From contig WBUG01000018.1 of assembly GCA_008933835.1 (NCBI GenBank), positions 1 to 51,834 of the forward strand: a DNA stretch of 51,834 nucleotides, in the 5' to 3' direction. Below, in pieces: positions 33,675-41,235 of this stretch (position 1 is the first letter of the stretch; every line of letters starts with the position of its first letter). Both the position numbers and the translations under genes were made by a program. The DNA is from Bacteroidota bacterium. GTDB taxonomy: Bacteria; Bacteroidota; Ignavibacteria; UBA10030; UBA8401. Under the pieces are notes generated by a model that saw only the letters and a list, made by a program, of their open reading frames with translations, was not told the origin of the DNA and searched no databases.

Positions 33675-33867
33675 AGGGAGTTCGGTCGATGGTGAAAGAT
33701 ACGGCGGTCTGCGCCGCTCCTATAACCGCCGGAGGCGCGTCCGCGGTTCCATGCCGCAAATATAACTCCCCCGGCACTCACCCGCAAACCGCCGTTCTGC
33801 AAGGATAGTTTTTGAACGGCCGGATTGATATATTGAGGCAATCCACCCTCCACCAACCGAGGATGCA

Positions 33868-35694
33868 ATGAAACTGACCGCGCTCCTGCTCCTGTTCACG
33901 TTGACCCTCAACGCCCAGAAGAAGACCATGACCCCCGACATCCACTCCTACGCCAACTCCGCCGACGTCACTGTCACACACATCTCGCTCGACCTGACAG
34001 CGGATTTCGAAGCGAAGACCCTCTCCGGCACCGCGACGCTCGACCTGAAGAACCTGAAGAAGAGCAGCACGCTGGTGCTGGACACGAAGGGGCTTTCGGT
34101 GGAGGGGGTGACGCTGGACGGCACAAGCGCCGCGAAATACACCATCGGCGAACCGCACGCCATCTTCGGCGCGCCGCTGACCATCACCATCACACCGAAG
34201 ACGAAGCAGGTGACGGTGAAGTATTCCACCTCTCCCTCCGCCGGAGCGCTGCAATGGCTCGAACCGTCACAGACGGCGGGCAAGACGAAGCCGTTCCTCT
34301 TCACCCAGTCCCAGGCAATCCTCGCCCGCACATGGGTGCCGTGCATGGACGGACCGGGGGTCCGCTTCACCTACTCGGCGGTCATCCGCACGCGGCCGGA
34401 CCTGGTCGCGGTGATGAGCGCGGCGGGGAACTCCGGCACGAAGAGCGCGGAGGGGGTGTACCGGTTCGAGATGAAGCAGCCCATCCCCTCCTACCTGCTC
34501 GCGCTGGCGGTGGGTGACCTGGAGTTCCGTCCGCTCGGTCCCCGCAGCGGCGTCTACGCCGAACCCTCCGTCGTGGAGAAGGGGGCGTACGAGTTCGCGG
34601 ACCTGGAGAAGATGATCGCGGCCGCGGAGGAGCTGTACGGACCGTACCGCTGGGAGCGGTACGACCTGCTCGTGCTGCCGCCGAGCTTCCCCTTCGGCGG
34701 GATGGAGAATCCGCGCATCACGTTCGCCACGCCGACCATCCTGGCGGGCGACCGCTCCCTCGTCGCGCTCGTCGCGCACGAACTGGCGCACTCCTGGTCC
34801 GGCAACCTCGTGACGAACGCGACGTGGAACGACTTCTGGCTCAACGAGGGATTCACCGTCTACTTCGAACACCGCATCATGGAGAAGGTGTACGGCGCCC
34901 CCTACGCCGAGATGCTCTCGGTGCTCACGCTGAAGGACCTGCGCGGCACCATCGAAGAAATGGGGGCTGCGAACCCCGACACGCGGCTCAAGCTGGACCT
35001 GAGCGGACGCGACCCGGACGAAGGGGTGACCGACATCGCGTACAACAAAGGATACTTCTTCCTCCGTCTGTGCGAAGAGACCTTCGGCCGCCCGGCGTGG
35101 GACGATTTCCTTAAAAAATACTTCAACGACAACGCGTTCCATCCGATGACGACCGAATCGTTCCTCGCCATCTTCCACAAGCATTTCACCGATACGGCGA
35201 AGAAGAACGCCATCGGCATCGACGCGTGGATCTACGCTCCCGGACTCCCGGCGAACTGTCCCGAGCCCCGCTCGGACGAGTTCACGAAGGTGACCGCGCA
35301 GATCGACGCCTGGAACGCCGGCACGCCCCCGTCCAGACTCGTCACGGCGGACTGGACCACGCACCACTGGCTCTACTTCCTCCGCAATCTTCCCGCGGAA
35401 CTGCGGCTGGAGAAGGTGATCGAGCTCGACTACGCCTTCAACTTCACCCGCACCGGCAACGCCGAGATCGCCTGCGAGTGGTTCCAGCGCTGCATCAAGA
35501 GCGGGTACGAGACCGCCTACGGTCCGATGCGCAACTACCTGATGAACGTCGGCCGGCGGAAGCTCATCAAACCGCTCTACACCGAACTGGTGAAGACGCC
35601 GACGGGACTCGCCTGGGCGAAAGAGGTGTACGCCAAGGCGCGGCCCGGCTACCACTCGGTCAGCACCAACACCTTGGACGCCATCGTGAAATGA
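33868..35694 (+). CDS. Secreted M1-family aminopeptidase (leukotriene-A4-hydrolase-like)
   Basis: 608 residues. A short signal peptide (MKLTALLLLFTLTLNA) precedes an N-terminal beta domain. The substrate motif FGGMENP is followed by the zinc site HELAH (His304, Glu305, His308) and Glu327 in WLNEGF, with the normal 18-residue spacing. The C-terminal ~150 residues look like the helical LTA4-hydrolase-type domain. The enzyme removes N-terminal residues from peptides, here in the envelope or outside. A possible promoter lies upstream (TTG at 33812 and TATATTG at 33829, only 14 nt apart). The GH76-like gene begins 44 bp downstream on the same strand. Confidence 0.95.
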   Translation: MKLTALLLLFTLTLNAQKKTMTPDIHSYANSADVTVTHISLDLTADFEAKTLSGTATLDLKNLKKSSTLVLDTKGLSVEGVTLDGTSAAKYTIGEPHAIFGAPLTITITPKTKQVTVKYSTSPSAGALQWLEPSQTAGKTKPFLFTQSQAILARTWVPCMDGPGVRFTYSAVIRTRPDLVAVMSAAGNSGTKSAEGVYRFEMKQPIPSYLLALAVGDLEFRPLGPRSGVYAEPSVVEKGAYEFADLEKMIAAAEELYGPYRWERYDLLVLPPSFPFGGMENPRITFATPTILAGDRSLVALVAHELAHSWSGNLVTNATWNDFWLNEGFTVYFEHRIMEKVYGAPYAEMLSVLTLKDLRGTIEEMGAANPDTRLKLDLSGRDPDEGVTDIAYNKGYFFLRLCEETFGRPAWDDFLKKYFNDNAFHPMTTESFLAIFHKHFTDTAKKNAIGIDAWIYAPGLPANCPEPRSDEFTKVTAQIDAWNAGTPPSRLVTADWTTHHWLYFLRNLPAELRLEKVIELDYAFNFTRTGNAEIACEWFQRCIKSGYETAYGPMRNYLMNVGRRKLIKPLYTELVKTPTGLAWAKEVYAKARPGYHSVSTNTLDAIVK

Positions 35695-35738
35695 TGGAGG
35701 GAGGGAGGGCGCCTGCCGCGCCTTCCCTCTCCCGCCGC

Positions 35739-36842
35739 ATGAGATCATCATTCATCATCCTCGCCCTCCTTCTCGTCCTCCCCGCGCCGGCGCAGACGAA
35801 GCGTACGGCCTCCGCGCACACCGTCTGGACCGAACGCGCCTCCGCCGTCGCGCAGCGCTTCTACGCGGTGTACACCTCCGGCTGGGAGGGGGCGAACGGC
35901 GCCATCGGCGACGCGTTCCTCTTCCGCGCGACGGGTGACACCGCCATCCTGCACCGCTACCGGACCCGCTTCCCTCTCACCGCCATGTTCAACGGAACAT
36001 GGGTGGACGACCGTGCGTGGATCTGTCTGGCGGAGCTGTACTGGTGGGAGTTCACCGGCAGGAAGAACGGCGTCTGGCTCGCCGACGCGCGGCAACGGTA
36101 CGACGAGGCGAAGAAGGAAGGGCGTTTATCGTCCCACGAAGGTTACTGGAGCTGGTACAACTATCCCCCCCGGTGGAACGTCGGCGAGCGCATCTTCACC
36201 AACAGCAACATGAACCTGATGGCGGCGGTGGCGTGCCGTCTGTATGAGGCGACGGGCGAACGGAAGTATCTGGACGATGCACTGCTGGTGTGGAACGGCG
36301 ACGTTCGGACGCCGGGGGTGGAGCGGACCTTCTACCGCGGCAACGGAGTGTGGGCCGGACGGGGAGGCGCGGCGGCGTTCGGGAAACAGCTGCCGTGGGA
36401 GTCCGCCAGTTACCTCACCCTGCTCAACGCGCTCCACCGCGCGACGAAGGAGGAGCGGTACCGCACCATCGCCGTCGCCTCAGCGCGGCACATCCTGGAC
36501 CCGGCGAACGGCTGGGTGGACGGTGAGGATTTCTATCAGAAGCACATGGACGGCAACGGCGCGTTCGTCCACTACCTGTTCGACGCGTACGACATCTCCC
36601 CGAAAGAGCTCGCCGAAGTGCCGGTGAAAGTGGAACGGATGCTGAACCACGTCTGGACGAACCATCACGGCCGGGCGACGGTGACGCTCCACCGCGCGTC
36701 GGACCACGGCATCCGGAACGGCTGGAACCCGAACGGCGGCGAGGACGGATACGGGGTGGACGAGATCGGCACCGTGCATGCCCAGTCACAGGCCCTGCGC
36801 GCATTCGGAGTCTTCGCATTTTACCACTCACGTCACCGCTGA
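35739..36842 (+). CDS. Secreted GH76-like glycoside hydrolase (six-hairpin fold)
   Basis: 367 residues from the Met at 35739, which begins a signal peptide (MRSSFIILALLLVLPAPA). An in-frame Met at 35691 overlaps the previous stop but would add a polar leader. Family-GH76-like features are the Asp pair in GTWVDDRAWICLAELYWWEF, SNMNLMAAVACRLYEATGER, and repeated helical pairs (LTLLNALHRATKEERYRTIA). GH76 enzymes are endo-alpha-1,6-mannanases, but related six-hairpin proteins have other substrates, so the activity is uncertain. Its last 13 codons and stop are duplicated 2.2 kb downstream, across a low-G+C island. Confidence 0.7.
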   Translation: MRSSFIILALLLVLPAPAQTKRTASAHTVWTERASAVAQRFYAVYTSGWEGANGAIGDAFLFRATGDTAILHRYRTRFPLTAMFNGTWVDDRAWICLAELYWWEFTGRKNGVWLADARQRYDEAKKEGRLSSHEGYWSWYNYPPRWNVGERIFTNSNMNLMAAVACRLYEATGERKYLDDALLVWNGDVRTPGVERTFYRGNGVWAGRGGAAAFGKQLPWESASYLTLLNALHRATKEERYRTIAVASARHILDPANGWVDGEDFYQKHMDGNGAFVHYLFDAYDISPKELAEVPVKVERMLNHVWTNHHGRATVTLHRASDHGIRNGWNPNGGEDGYGVDEIGTVHAQSQALRAFGVFAFYHSRHR

Positions 36843-36853
36843 CCTCGCACCTA
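36800..36853 (+). repeat. Direct repeat copy A: 3' end of the GH76-like gene
   Basis: 54 bp covering the last codons, stop and 11 bp beyond. It aligns without gaps to 39031-39084 with 8 differences. Together the two copies bracket the low-G+C island. Confidence 0.8.
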
Positions 36854-37142
36854 GAATATTTCTCGAAATAGCGTTGGCATCATTCGCTTTTTATGTTGTT
36901 CCTCTCCATTTGCTCAATAAATTGGTCGTATCGTTGGGATCAGATCAACTTGTGAATTCTAGAAAAAGCCCTGGTCATCATTCTGTGACCTAGGTTGCGT
37001 CTCATATGCCGAGCGGCGTCTACTATAATTCAATTATCACAGAACAATTTTCTCAGGTCAGGCGAATGGTGTACTCGAAATGACCGATACAGGCGGAGAG
37101 GGCGCATCTCTCTCCCCTTATTATTGAACAATAGGATACGAA

Positions 37143-38234
37143 ATGCAAGGCTTTCATAAAGTACTCGTCGTAGCGTTTTCCGTGATACCACTATCCTGTA
37201 CCGAGAATTACCAGGGCCCCATCGCACCACCGAAAGACCCGACACAACAGTACGTTTGGAGCATCGATACGATTCGTTATGCACCGATCCCCGGTGGTTT
37301 CGTACAAACAATCATGTTGGACGTTTGGGGGAGCAGCGACACTGCCGTGTATGTCGTTGGACATGATTACTACAGCAGGGGGCAAATGTGGAAGTTCAAT
37401 GGTGTCGCATGGGACAGGTTGATACTATCGGCGAATGAAAGACCGGATGGTATTTTGTCATCCGCATTTTCGCTCTCGGGTCTTTTTGGACTTGCGTGGA
37501 ACGATGTCTATGCATTTGGCGATATCGTCGGATATGATTCAAAAGAACCAACGAAGATGATTTTTATGAAATTGCTGCTGCACTACGACGGTATGTCTTG
37601 GTCTCGTATATCGTTAACCACACCCGGTATTCTTTTGCAAGGCACCGGCAGTCCGGGATCGATCGTTATTGGAGGCGACCGGGGGGAAGTCTATTCTTTC
37701 TCACAAGGCAGTTGGAGCATCGACACGATATCCGGAGAATATCCGTACGGTTTGCCGTCCGTGTATCCGCTGGGTATCTATGGTGAGGCAGTGAATGCAA
37801 TCACTCGACTACACGTCCCTTCCCTCCAAACGGAGCTCCTCCAGCTCATTCGAATCAAGAACGATACTACTATCGTTCTTGATTCGACGAACAGCACGTA
37901 TCCACGATGGGGTACCAATACTTACTGGGGAACCACCTCACCAAATGTCTACGCGGTCGGAACCGGCGGCATCGATCGCTTTAATGGGGTCTCATGGAGC
38001 ACGCTGAACGGTTCGAACAGATTTTCAGCGATTGAAGGAGTGACCGAGCATGATATCTACGCAGTCGATTTTAATGGCGGGGTGCATCATTATGACGGAA
38101 CACGATGGACACTGATTCATACCCTGCCAATCGACCGGGTATTTAGCGCTGATATAGCAGTGTTTCCGAACAGCCTCTTCATCATCATGATATCAGGGGA
38201 TTGCACCATCGTCTTCCGCGGTGTGAAGAAATGA
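37143..38234 (+). CDS. Low-G+C lipoprotein with repeated beta-propeller-like motifs
   Basis: 363 residues. The N-terminus (VVAFSVIPLSC) looks like a lipobox, so an outer-membrane lipoprotein is likely. The body has recurring short blades: VWGSSDTAVYVVG, LAWNDVYAFGD, GTTSPNVYAVGTGG, GVTEHDIYAVDFNGGVHHYD, each a strand pair with the pattern (W/T)xxDVYAVG and often a following WxxF or NGVSW. This resembles the propeller lipoproteins, often mis-annotated as glucosyltransferases, found in Ignavibacteria and relatives. Function unknown. Codon use is unlike the flanking genes, in line with transfer. A perfect 16-bp hairpin lies inside the gene. Confidence 0.85.
   Translation: MQGFHKVLVVAFSVIPLSCTENYQGPIAPPKDPTQQYVWSIDTIRYAPIPGGFVQTIMLDVWGSSDTAVYVVGHDYYSRGQMWKFNGVAWDRLILSANERPDGILSSAFSLSGLFGLAWNDVYAFGDIVGYDSKEPTKMIFMKLLLHYDGMSWSRISLTTPGILLQGTGSPGSIVIGGDRGEVYSFSQGSWSIDTISGEYPYGLPSVYPLGIYGEAVNAITRLHVPSLQTELLQLIRIKNDTTIVLDSTNSTYPRWGTNTYWGTTSPNVYAVGTGGIDRFNGVSWSTLNGSNRFSAIEGVTEHDIYAVDFNGGVHHYDGTRWTLIHTLPIDRVFSADIAVFPNSLFIIMISGDCTIVFRGVKK
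37851..37886. repeat. Perfect 16-bp inverted repeat inside the lipoprotein gene
   Basis: Arms CGAATCAAGAACGATA (37851-37866) and TATCGTTCTTGATTCG (37871-37886) are exactly complementary around CTAC. It lies within codons for IRIKNDTTIVLDS and would form a strong mRNA hairpin. Twelve bases of the arm (TCAAGAACGATA) recur at 38977-38988, just after the next gene. Confidence 0.85.
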
Positions 38235-38327
38235 TTGTTTCTATCGACATCCTCAAGACGGCATCATTGAATGATGATGGTATTACGATTTCAGCCTGGA
38301 CGATACATTAGGAGAAGGGGACGGGAT

Positions 38328-38975
38328 ATGGTACTTCAGAAGAAACATCTGATAATTGTATGCATTATGATGATGTTCTGCCATTCAGATTCTCAATCAC
38401 AGACTCTCGTTGAGATTCAATGCGGTGTGAACGTGGCCAAATTGTCCGACCCCGGGAATCTCATTTCGGGAGTACATTGGAAGACACGATTAGGCTTTAT
38501 TGGCGGAATAAGCACACTTCTCAGCGCTACAGAGAACGTATTGATACATATCGGTTTGCGATATGTTCAGAAGGGGGTGAAATCCGAATGGTATTCCCTC
38601 TTCTATGGGAATGTAGAGGCAATGCTCACCAATCAATACATAGAGTTACCACTGTACATTAAAGTTGCATGTGCCGATTTTGGAACACAAGTGTTTGTTT
38701 TCGGCGGTCCATCTTTCTCATATCTACTCAGTTCAACCCAAACAGCCGATACACAATTCATGGGTCACATCTCACAAAACAGCAAAGAGGATTATCGATC
38801 GTACGACATCACATGTGACGCTGGATTATCCACATCAACACCACTGAATGAACACATATCTTTGACCGTATCAACCTTGTATTCATTCGGTGTAGTCCAT
38901 GTCTCTCGATTTGAGTCAGATATGGCAACAAGGGATTTGAGAATCATGATCGGCACATCATTCACGATTCAATGA
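38328..38975 (+). CDS. Low-G+C outer-membrane beta-barrel-like protein
   Basis: 215 residues from the Met at 38328, with a GGAGAAGGGG stretch upstream; an earlier Met at 38271 lacks a signal sequence. The N-terminal signal (LIIVCIMMMFCHSDSQSQ) is followed by TLVEIQCGVNVAKLSDPGNL, typical of the small porin/OMP_b-brl_2-type barrels of Bacteroidota. Alternating strands with aromatic girdle residues run through the rest (LRYVQKGVKSEWYSLFYGNV), and the last strand is RIMIGTSFTIQ. It lies 93 bp after the lipoprotein gene and shares its low G+C. Confidence 0.8.
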   Translation: MVLQKKHLIIVCIMMMFCHSDSQSQTLVEIQCGVNVAKLSDPGNLISGVHWKTRLGFIGGISTLLSATENVLIHIGLRYVQKGVKSEWYSLFYGNVEAMLTNQYIELPLYIKVACADFGTQVFVFGGPSFSYLLSSTQTADTQFMGHISQNSKEDYRSYDITCDAGLSTSTPLNEHISLTVSTLYSFGVVHVSRFESDMATRDLRIMIGTSFTIQ

Positions 38976-39030
38976 TTCAAGAACGATAGGACTTACTTTC
39001 AGATTCTCCCGAAGGTAGGTCATCAGTTCT

Positions 39031-39084
39031 CGCATTCGGAATCTTCGCATACTGCCACTCACGTCTCCGCTGACACCACACCTA
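39031..39084 (+). repeat. Direct repeat copy B: remnant of the GH76-like gene end
   Basis: It aligns to 36800-36853 (46 of 54 identical) and still encodes AFGIFAYCHSRLR followed by a stop, the counterpart of AFGVFAFYHSRHR in copy A. There is no gene body upstream, so it is a fragment. Confidence 0.8.
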
Positions 39085-39165
39085 CTCTCTTCCCGATGAA
39101 TGGCGCGAATCGCATTCCACCTTCATAACAATTTCTCCGAGGGGTGGCGAACACAACACCGCGTC

Positions 39166-39210
39166 ATGCTGAATCCCGCTCTCTGACGGCCCCCGGCGGG
39201 AATTCAGCAT
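39166..39210. repeat. Hairpin repeat of the ATGCTGAA/TTCAGCAT type
   Basis: Arms ATGCTGAATCCCG (39166-39178) and CGGGAATTCAGCAT (39197-39210) pair with a single bulge. GTCATGCTGAA-type intergenic palindromes are, from memory, frequent in Bacteroidota genomes. It lies in the ~0.85-kb gene-free region after the island. Confidence 0.6.
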
Positions 39211-39366
39211 CCTTCTTACGATGAATGGTGTTCCCACCCTTTATGGACCGCATCTTTCAGATTCCTCACCCCTCACAATAGGAAAGCGAGGGTTCGGGGT
39301 TCGGAATGACAGCGGTGTGTACTCCATCACATCATTCTTGGTCGCCACCGTTCACGAAACACTGTT

Positions 39367-39530
39367 TCCCGCAGATTCCGCAGATGTACGCAGAGAAGAC
39401 TCCACGTTGAAGAGATCATCTGCGGCTTTTTCTGCGAAATCAGCGTTATCTGCGGGAGACATCTTCTGTTTTATCAGCGATGCGCTCACCGTGCAGTTCT
39501 ATTCGTGGTCGGTCGAGCACAATGAGATAT
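39367..39530. repeat. Hairpin-plus-tail repeat, unit 1
   Basis: Outer arms TCCCGCAGAT (39367-39376) and ATCTGCGGGA (39448-39457) pair perfectly; inside, CCGCAGATG (39378-39386) pairs with CATCTGCGG (39417-39425) and CGCAGA (39389-39394) with TCTGCG (39431-39436). A tail beginning TCAGCGATGCGCTC (39474-39487) follows and recurs after unit 2. This is the CGCAGAT-type imperfect intergenic palindrome seen in several phyla. Confidence 0.75.
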
Positions 39531-39543
39531 ATCCAAAAAGCGG

Positions 39544-39715
39544 AACCACAGAGAGCACAGAGTCTTCGCGGAGAACACAAAGATGCTTTATGCTTCTTTG
39601 CGCACTCTGCGGCGTATTGTCGCTCAACTCCGCGGACTCTGTGGTTATTGTATCTCTCAGCGATGCGCTCGGCGTGCAGGGCAGAGCATGGTCAAGCGAG
39701 CACATCGCGTACTCA
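39544..39715. repeat. Hairpin-plus-tail repeat, unit 2
   Basis: Outer arms AACCACAGAG (39544-39553) and CTCTGTGGTT (39637-39646) pair perfectly, with partial internal pairs. The tail TCAGCGATGCGCTC (39657-39670) is identical to that of unit 1, 183 bp away, and later bases (GTGCAG, ATGGTC/GTGGTC, CGAGCACA) also match. Stem sequences differ between units while the tails are conserved. Confidence 0.75.
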
Positions 39716-39789
39716 AACTGTGATTTGTGACTTGTGACGTGGGATTTCTCCCGTGGCGGGGATTCTGAGATACTCTTCATCCCGAAATG

Positions 39790-39816
39790 AAAAAGCCCGG
39801 CATACACCGGGCTTCT
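39790..39816 (-). terminator. Intrinsic terminator after the endonuclease gene
   Basis: On the minus strand AAGCCCGG-TGTATG-CCGGGCTT is followed by TTTC, giving a five-T run. It lies 26 bp after the endonuclease stop and closes the long minus-strand unit that starts with the transhydrogenase genes. Confidence 0.82.
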
Positions 39817-39841
39817 GCATTACAACACGAACGGTGATTCG

Positions 39842-41224
39842 TCATTTCAAGAGGAGCATCTTCCGCTTGGAGGATTCGCCGCGGGAGTCGAGGCGGTAAT
39901 AGTAGATGCCGCCGGAGAGGGCCGACGCGTCGAACGTGACCCGGTGCTCACCGGCGCCGTACACCCCTTCCGCCGGACGCGCCGCGATACGCCCGAGCAT
40001 GTCGTACACGGTGAGGGTGAGCGGCCGTTCCGTCACCACCGAGAACGGTATGGTGGTCGAAGGATTGAAGGGATTGGGATAGTTCTGCCCCAGGACGAAT
40101 CCGGCGGGGAGCGTCCGTTCTCCGCGGACCGACGCGATGCCCGGGGTCTTGAAGGTGACGGTGGTGTCCGGCATCGTCACCGCGTTGATGCTCTTCAGGT
40201 TCTTGATCTGCAGCGCGTACGTCGTTCCCGGCTCCAGCGCCGGGACGTTCAGTTTCAGTTTCGAGACGTCGCTGTTCACCCCCCACTCCACCGAGGCCGG
40301 CGAGCCGATGCCGTGGTCCAGCGTGAAGTTGGCAGCGGTGACCGACGCGGTCGAATCGACGTACCGCGTGAAGTCCACCACAACGCTCTGCAGCGTCGGT
40401 GCGGTGACGGCGGCGACGAGGGGCGCCGCGGCGGTGTTCCAGATCTCCGCGGCGAACTCCGGATGGTCGATGAAGGGATTGCGGTTGTGCTGGATGCCGA
40501 ACACCGCGTCGTTCCGGTTCAGCTCCTTCTGGCTCACCGTATCGCTCAGATGCCACTTCAGCAGCTGCGCACTGTACCACGGCAGCAGGTCCGACTTGTT
40601 CGTGCCGCTGCTCGTGCTCCAGCCGCCGTCCTCGCCGTAGTACCGCACGGACATGTAGAAGGCCGAACGGGCGAAGTCCCCCTTGTACGCGTTGATGGGT
40701 TCGAACACCGTGCCGGTATAGCCCGGAGAGAAGCTCGCTCCCACTTTGCTGCCGTTGGACGAGGTCCACGACGCGACGCCGACCACGCCGAACGCGTAGT
40801 TGCTCCGGCGGTTGTTGACGTATCCGTCCGTGGGATAGACGTGGAAGAGGTCCGAACTCGGGGTGGACTGACTGTTGAACCAGCTCTGCGGCCAGGAATG
40901 CTCGCGGTTGTAGCAGTCCCCCTCCTTGCTGTAGCTTCCGCAGGTCTTCTGTCCGTGCGAGTACTCGTACGCCGGAGCACCTCCCGGCACGTCGGAATAC
41001 ATGTCCCACACCTTCCCGTTCGGCTTGTTGTCGGTGGACTGATAATGCGTGTACAACGAGGAATACGAGACCACGGTGTGGTCTTTGATGATCTGGTGCA
41101 GCTGCGCGCGGAGGGCGGTGCCGTACAGCTTGTAGGCGGTCTGATAATAATCGGCGTTCGGCGATGATTCCTGCGCGACGGCGAGCGACGCACAGAGGAC
41201 GAACGGGAACAGGATCTTCTTCAT
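39842..41224 (-). CDS. Secreted endonuclease I family protein with T9SS sorting tail
   Basis: 460 residues. The start at 41224 has AGGAAG upstream and begins a signal peptide (MKKILFPFVLCASLAVAQ); a Met five codons earlier is possible. Residues about 20-260 are an Endonuclease_1 (bacterial EndA-type, beta-beta-alpha metal) domain with DCYNREHSWPQSWF, DLFHVYPTDGYVNNRRSNYA and QHNRNPFIDHPEFAAEIW. A beta domain follows, and the protein ends in a T9SS sorting domain (GQNYPNPFNPSTTIPF). It should cut nucleic acids outside the cell, as an extracellular or surface nuclease. It starts 11 bp after the GH10-like lipoprotein gene. Confidence 0.93.
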   Translation of the reverse strand: MKKILFPFVLCASLAVAQESSPNADYYQTAYKLYGTALRAQLHQIIKDHTVVSYSSLYTHYQSTDNKPNGKVWDMYSDVPGGAPAYEYSHGQKTCGSYSKEGDCYNREHSWPQSWFNSQSTPSSDLFHVYPTDGYVNNRRSNYAFGVVGVASWTSSNGSKVGASFSPGYTGTVFEPINAYKGDFARSAFYMSVRYYGEDGGWSTSSGTNKSDLLPWYSAQLLKWHLSDTVSQKELNRNDAVFGIQHNRNPFIDHPEFAAEIWNTAAAPLVAAVTAPTLQSVVVDFTRYVDSTASVTAANFTLDHGIGSPASVEWGVNSDVSKLKLNVPALEPGTTYALQIKNLKSINAVTMPDTTVTFKTPGIASVRGERTLPAGFVLGQNYPNPFNPSTTIPFSVVTERPLTLTVYDMLGRIAARPAEGVYGAGEHRVTFDASALSGGIYYYRLDSRGESSKRKMLLLK

Positions 41225-41235
41225 TGCTTCCTTTC

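Larger units (their letters stand above)
36854..39030. mobile_element. Low-G+C island bracketed by direct repeats (possible insertion)
   Basis: This 2.2-kb stretch is visibly richer in A+T than the genes on both sides and holds two envelope genes (37143-38234 and 38328-38975). The first ~290 bp are A+T-rich non-coding DNA with no recognisable feature other than the likely promoter of the lipoprotein gene. It is flanked by two diverged copies of the GH76-like gene end. No integrase, transposase or terminal inverted repeat was found, so acquisition by recombination between repeats is the cautious reading. Confidence 0.5.

Noticed and set aside
37030-37311. 93-codon reverse frame at the start of the island
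   Set aside because: It is opposite the signal-peptide region of the lipoprotein gene and resembles no protein.
36854-39030. Insertion sequence or prophage remnant
   Set aside because: No transposase, integrase, terminal inverted repeats or phage genes were found; only composition and the flanking direct repeat support an insertion.
39221-39730. 169-codon plus-strand frame after the island
   Set aside because: It runs through the hairpin repeats and has no protein-like features; the nucleotide-level repeats explain it.
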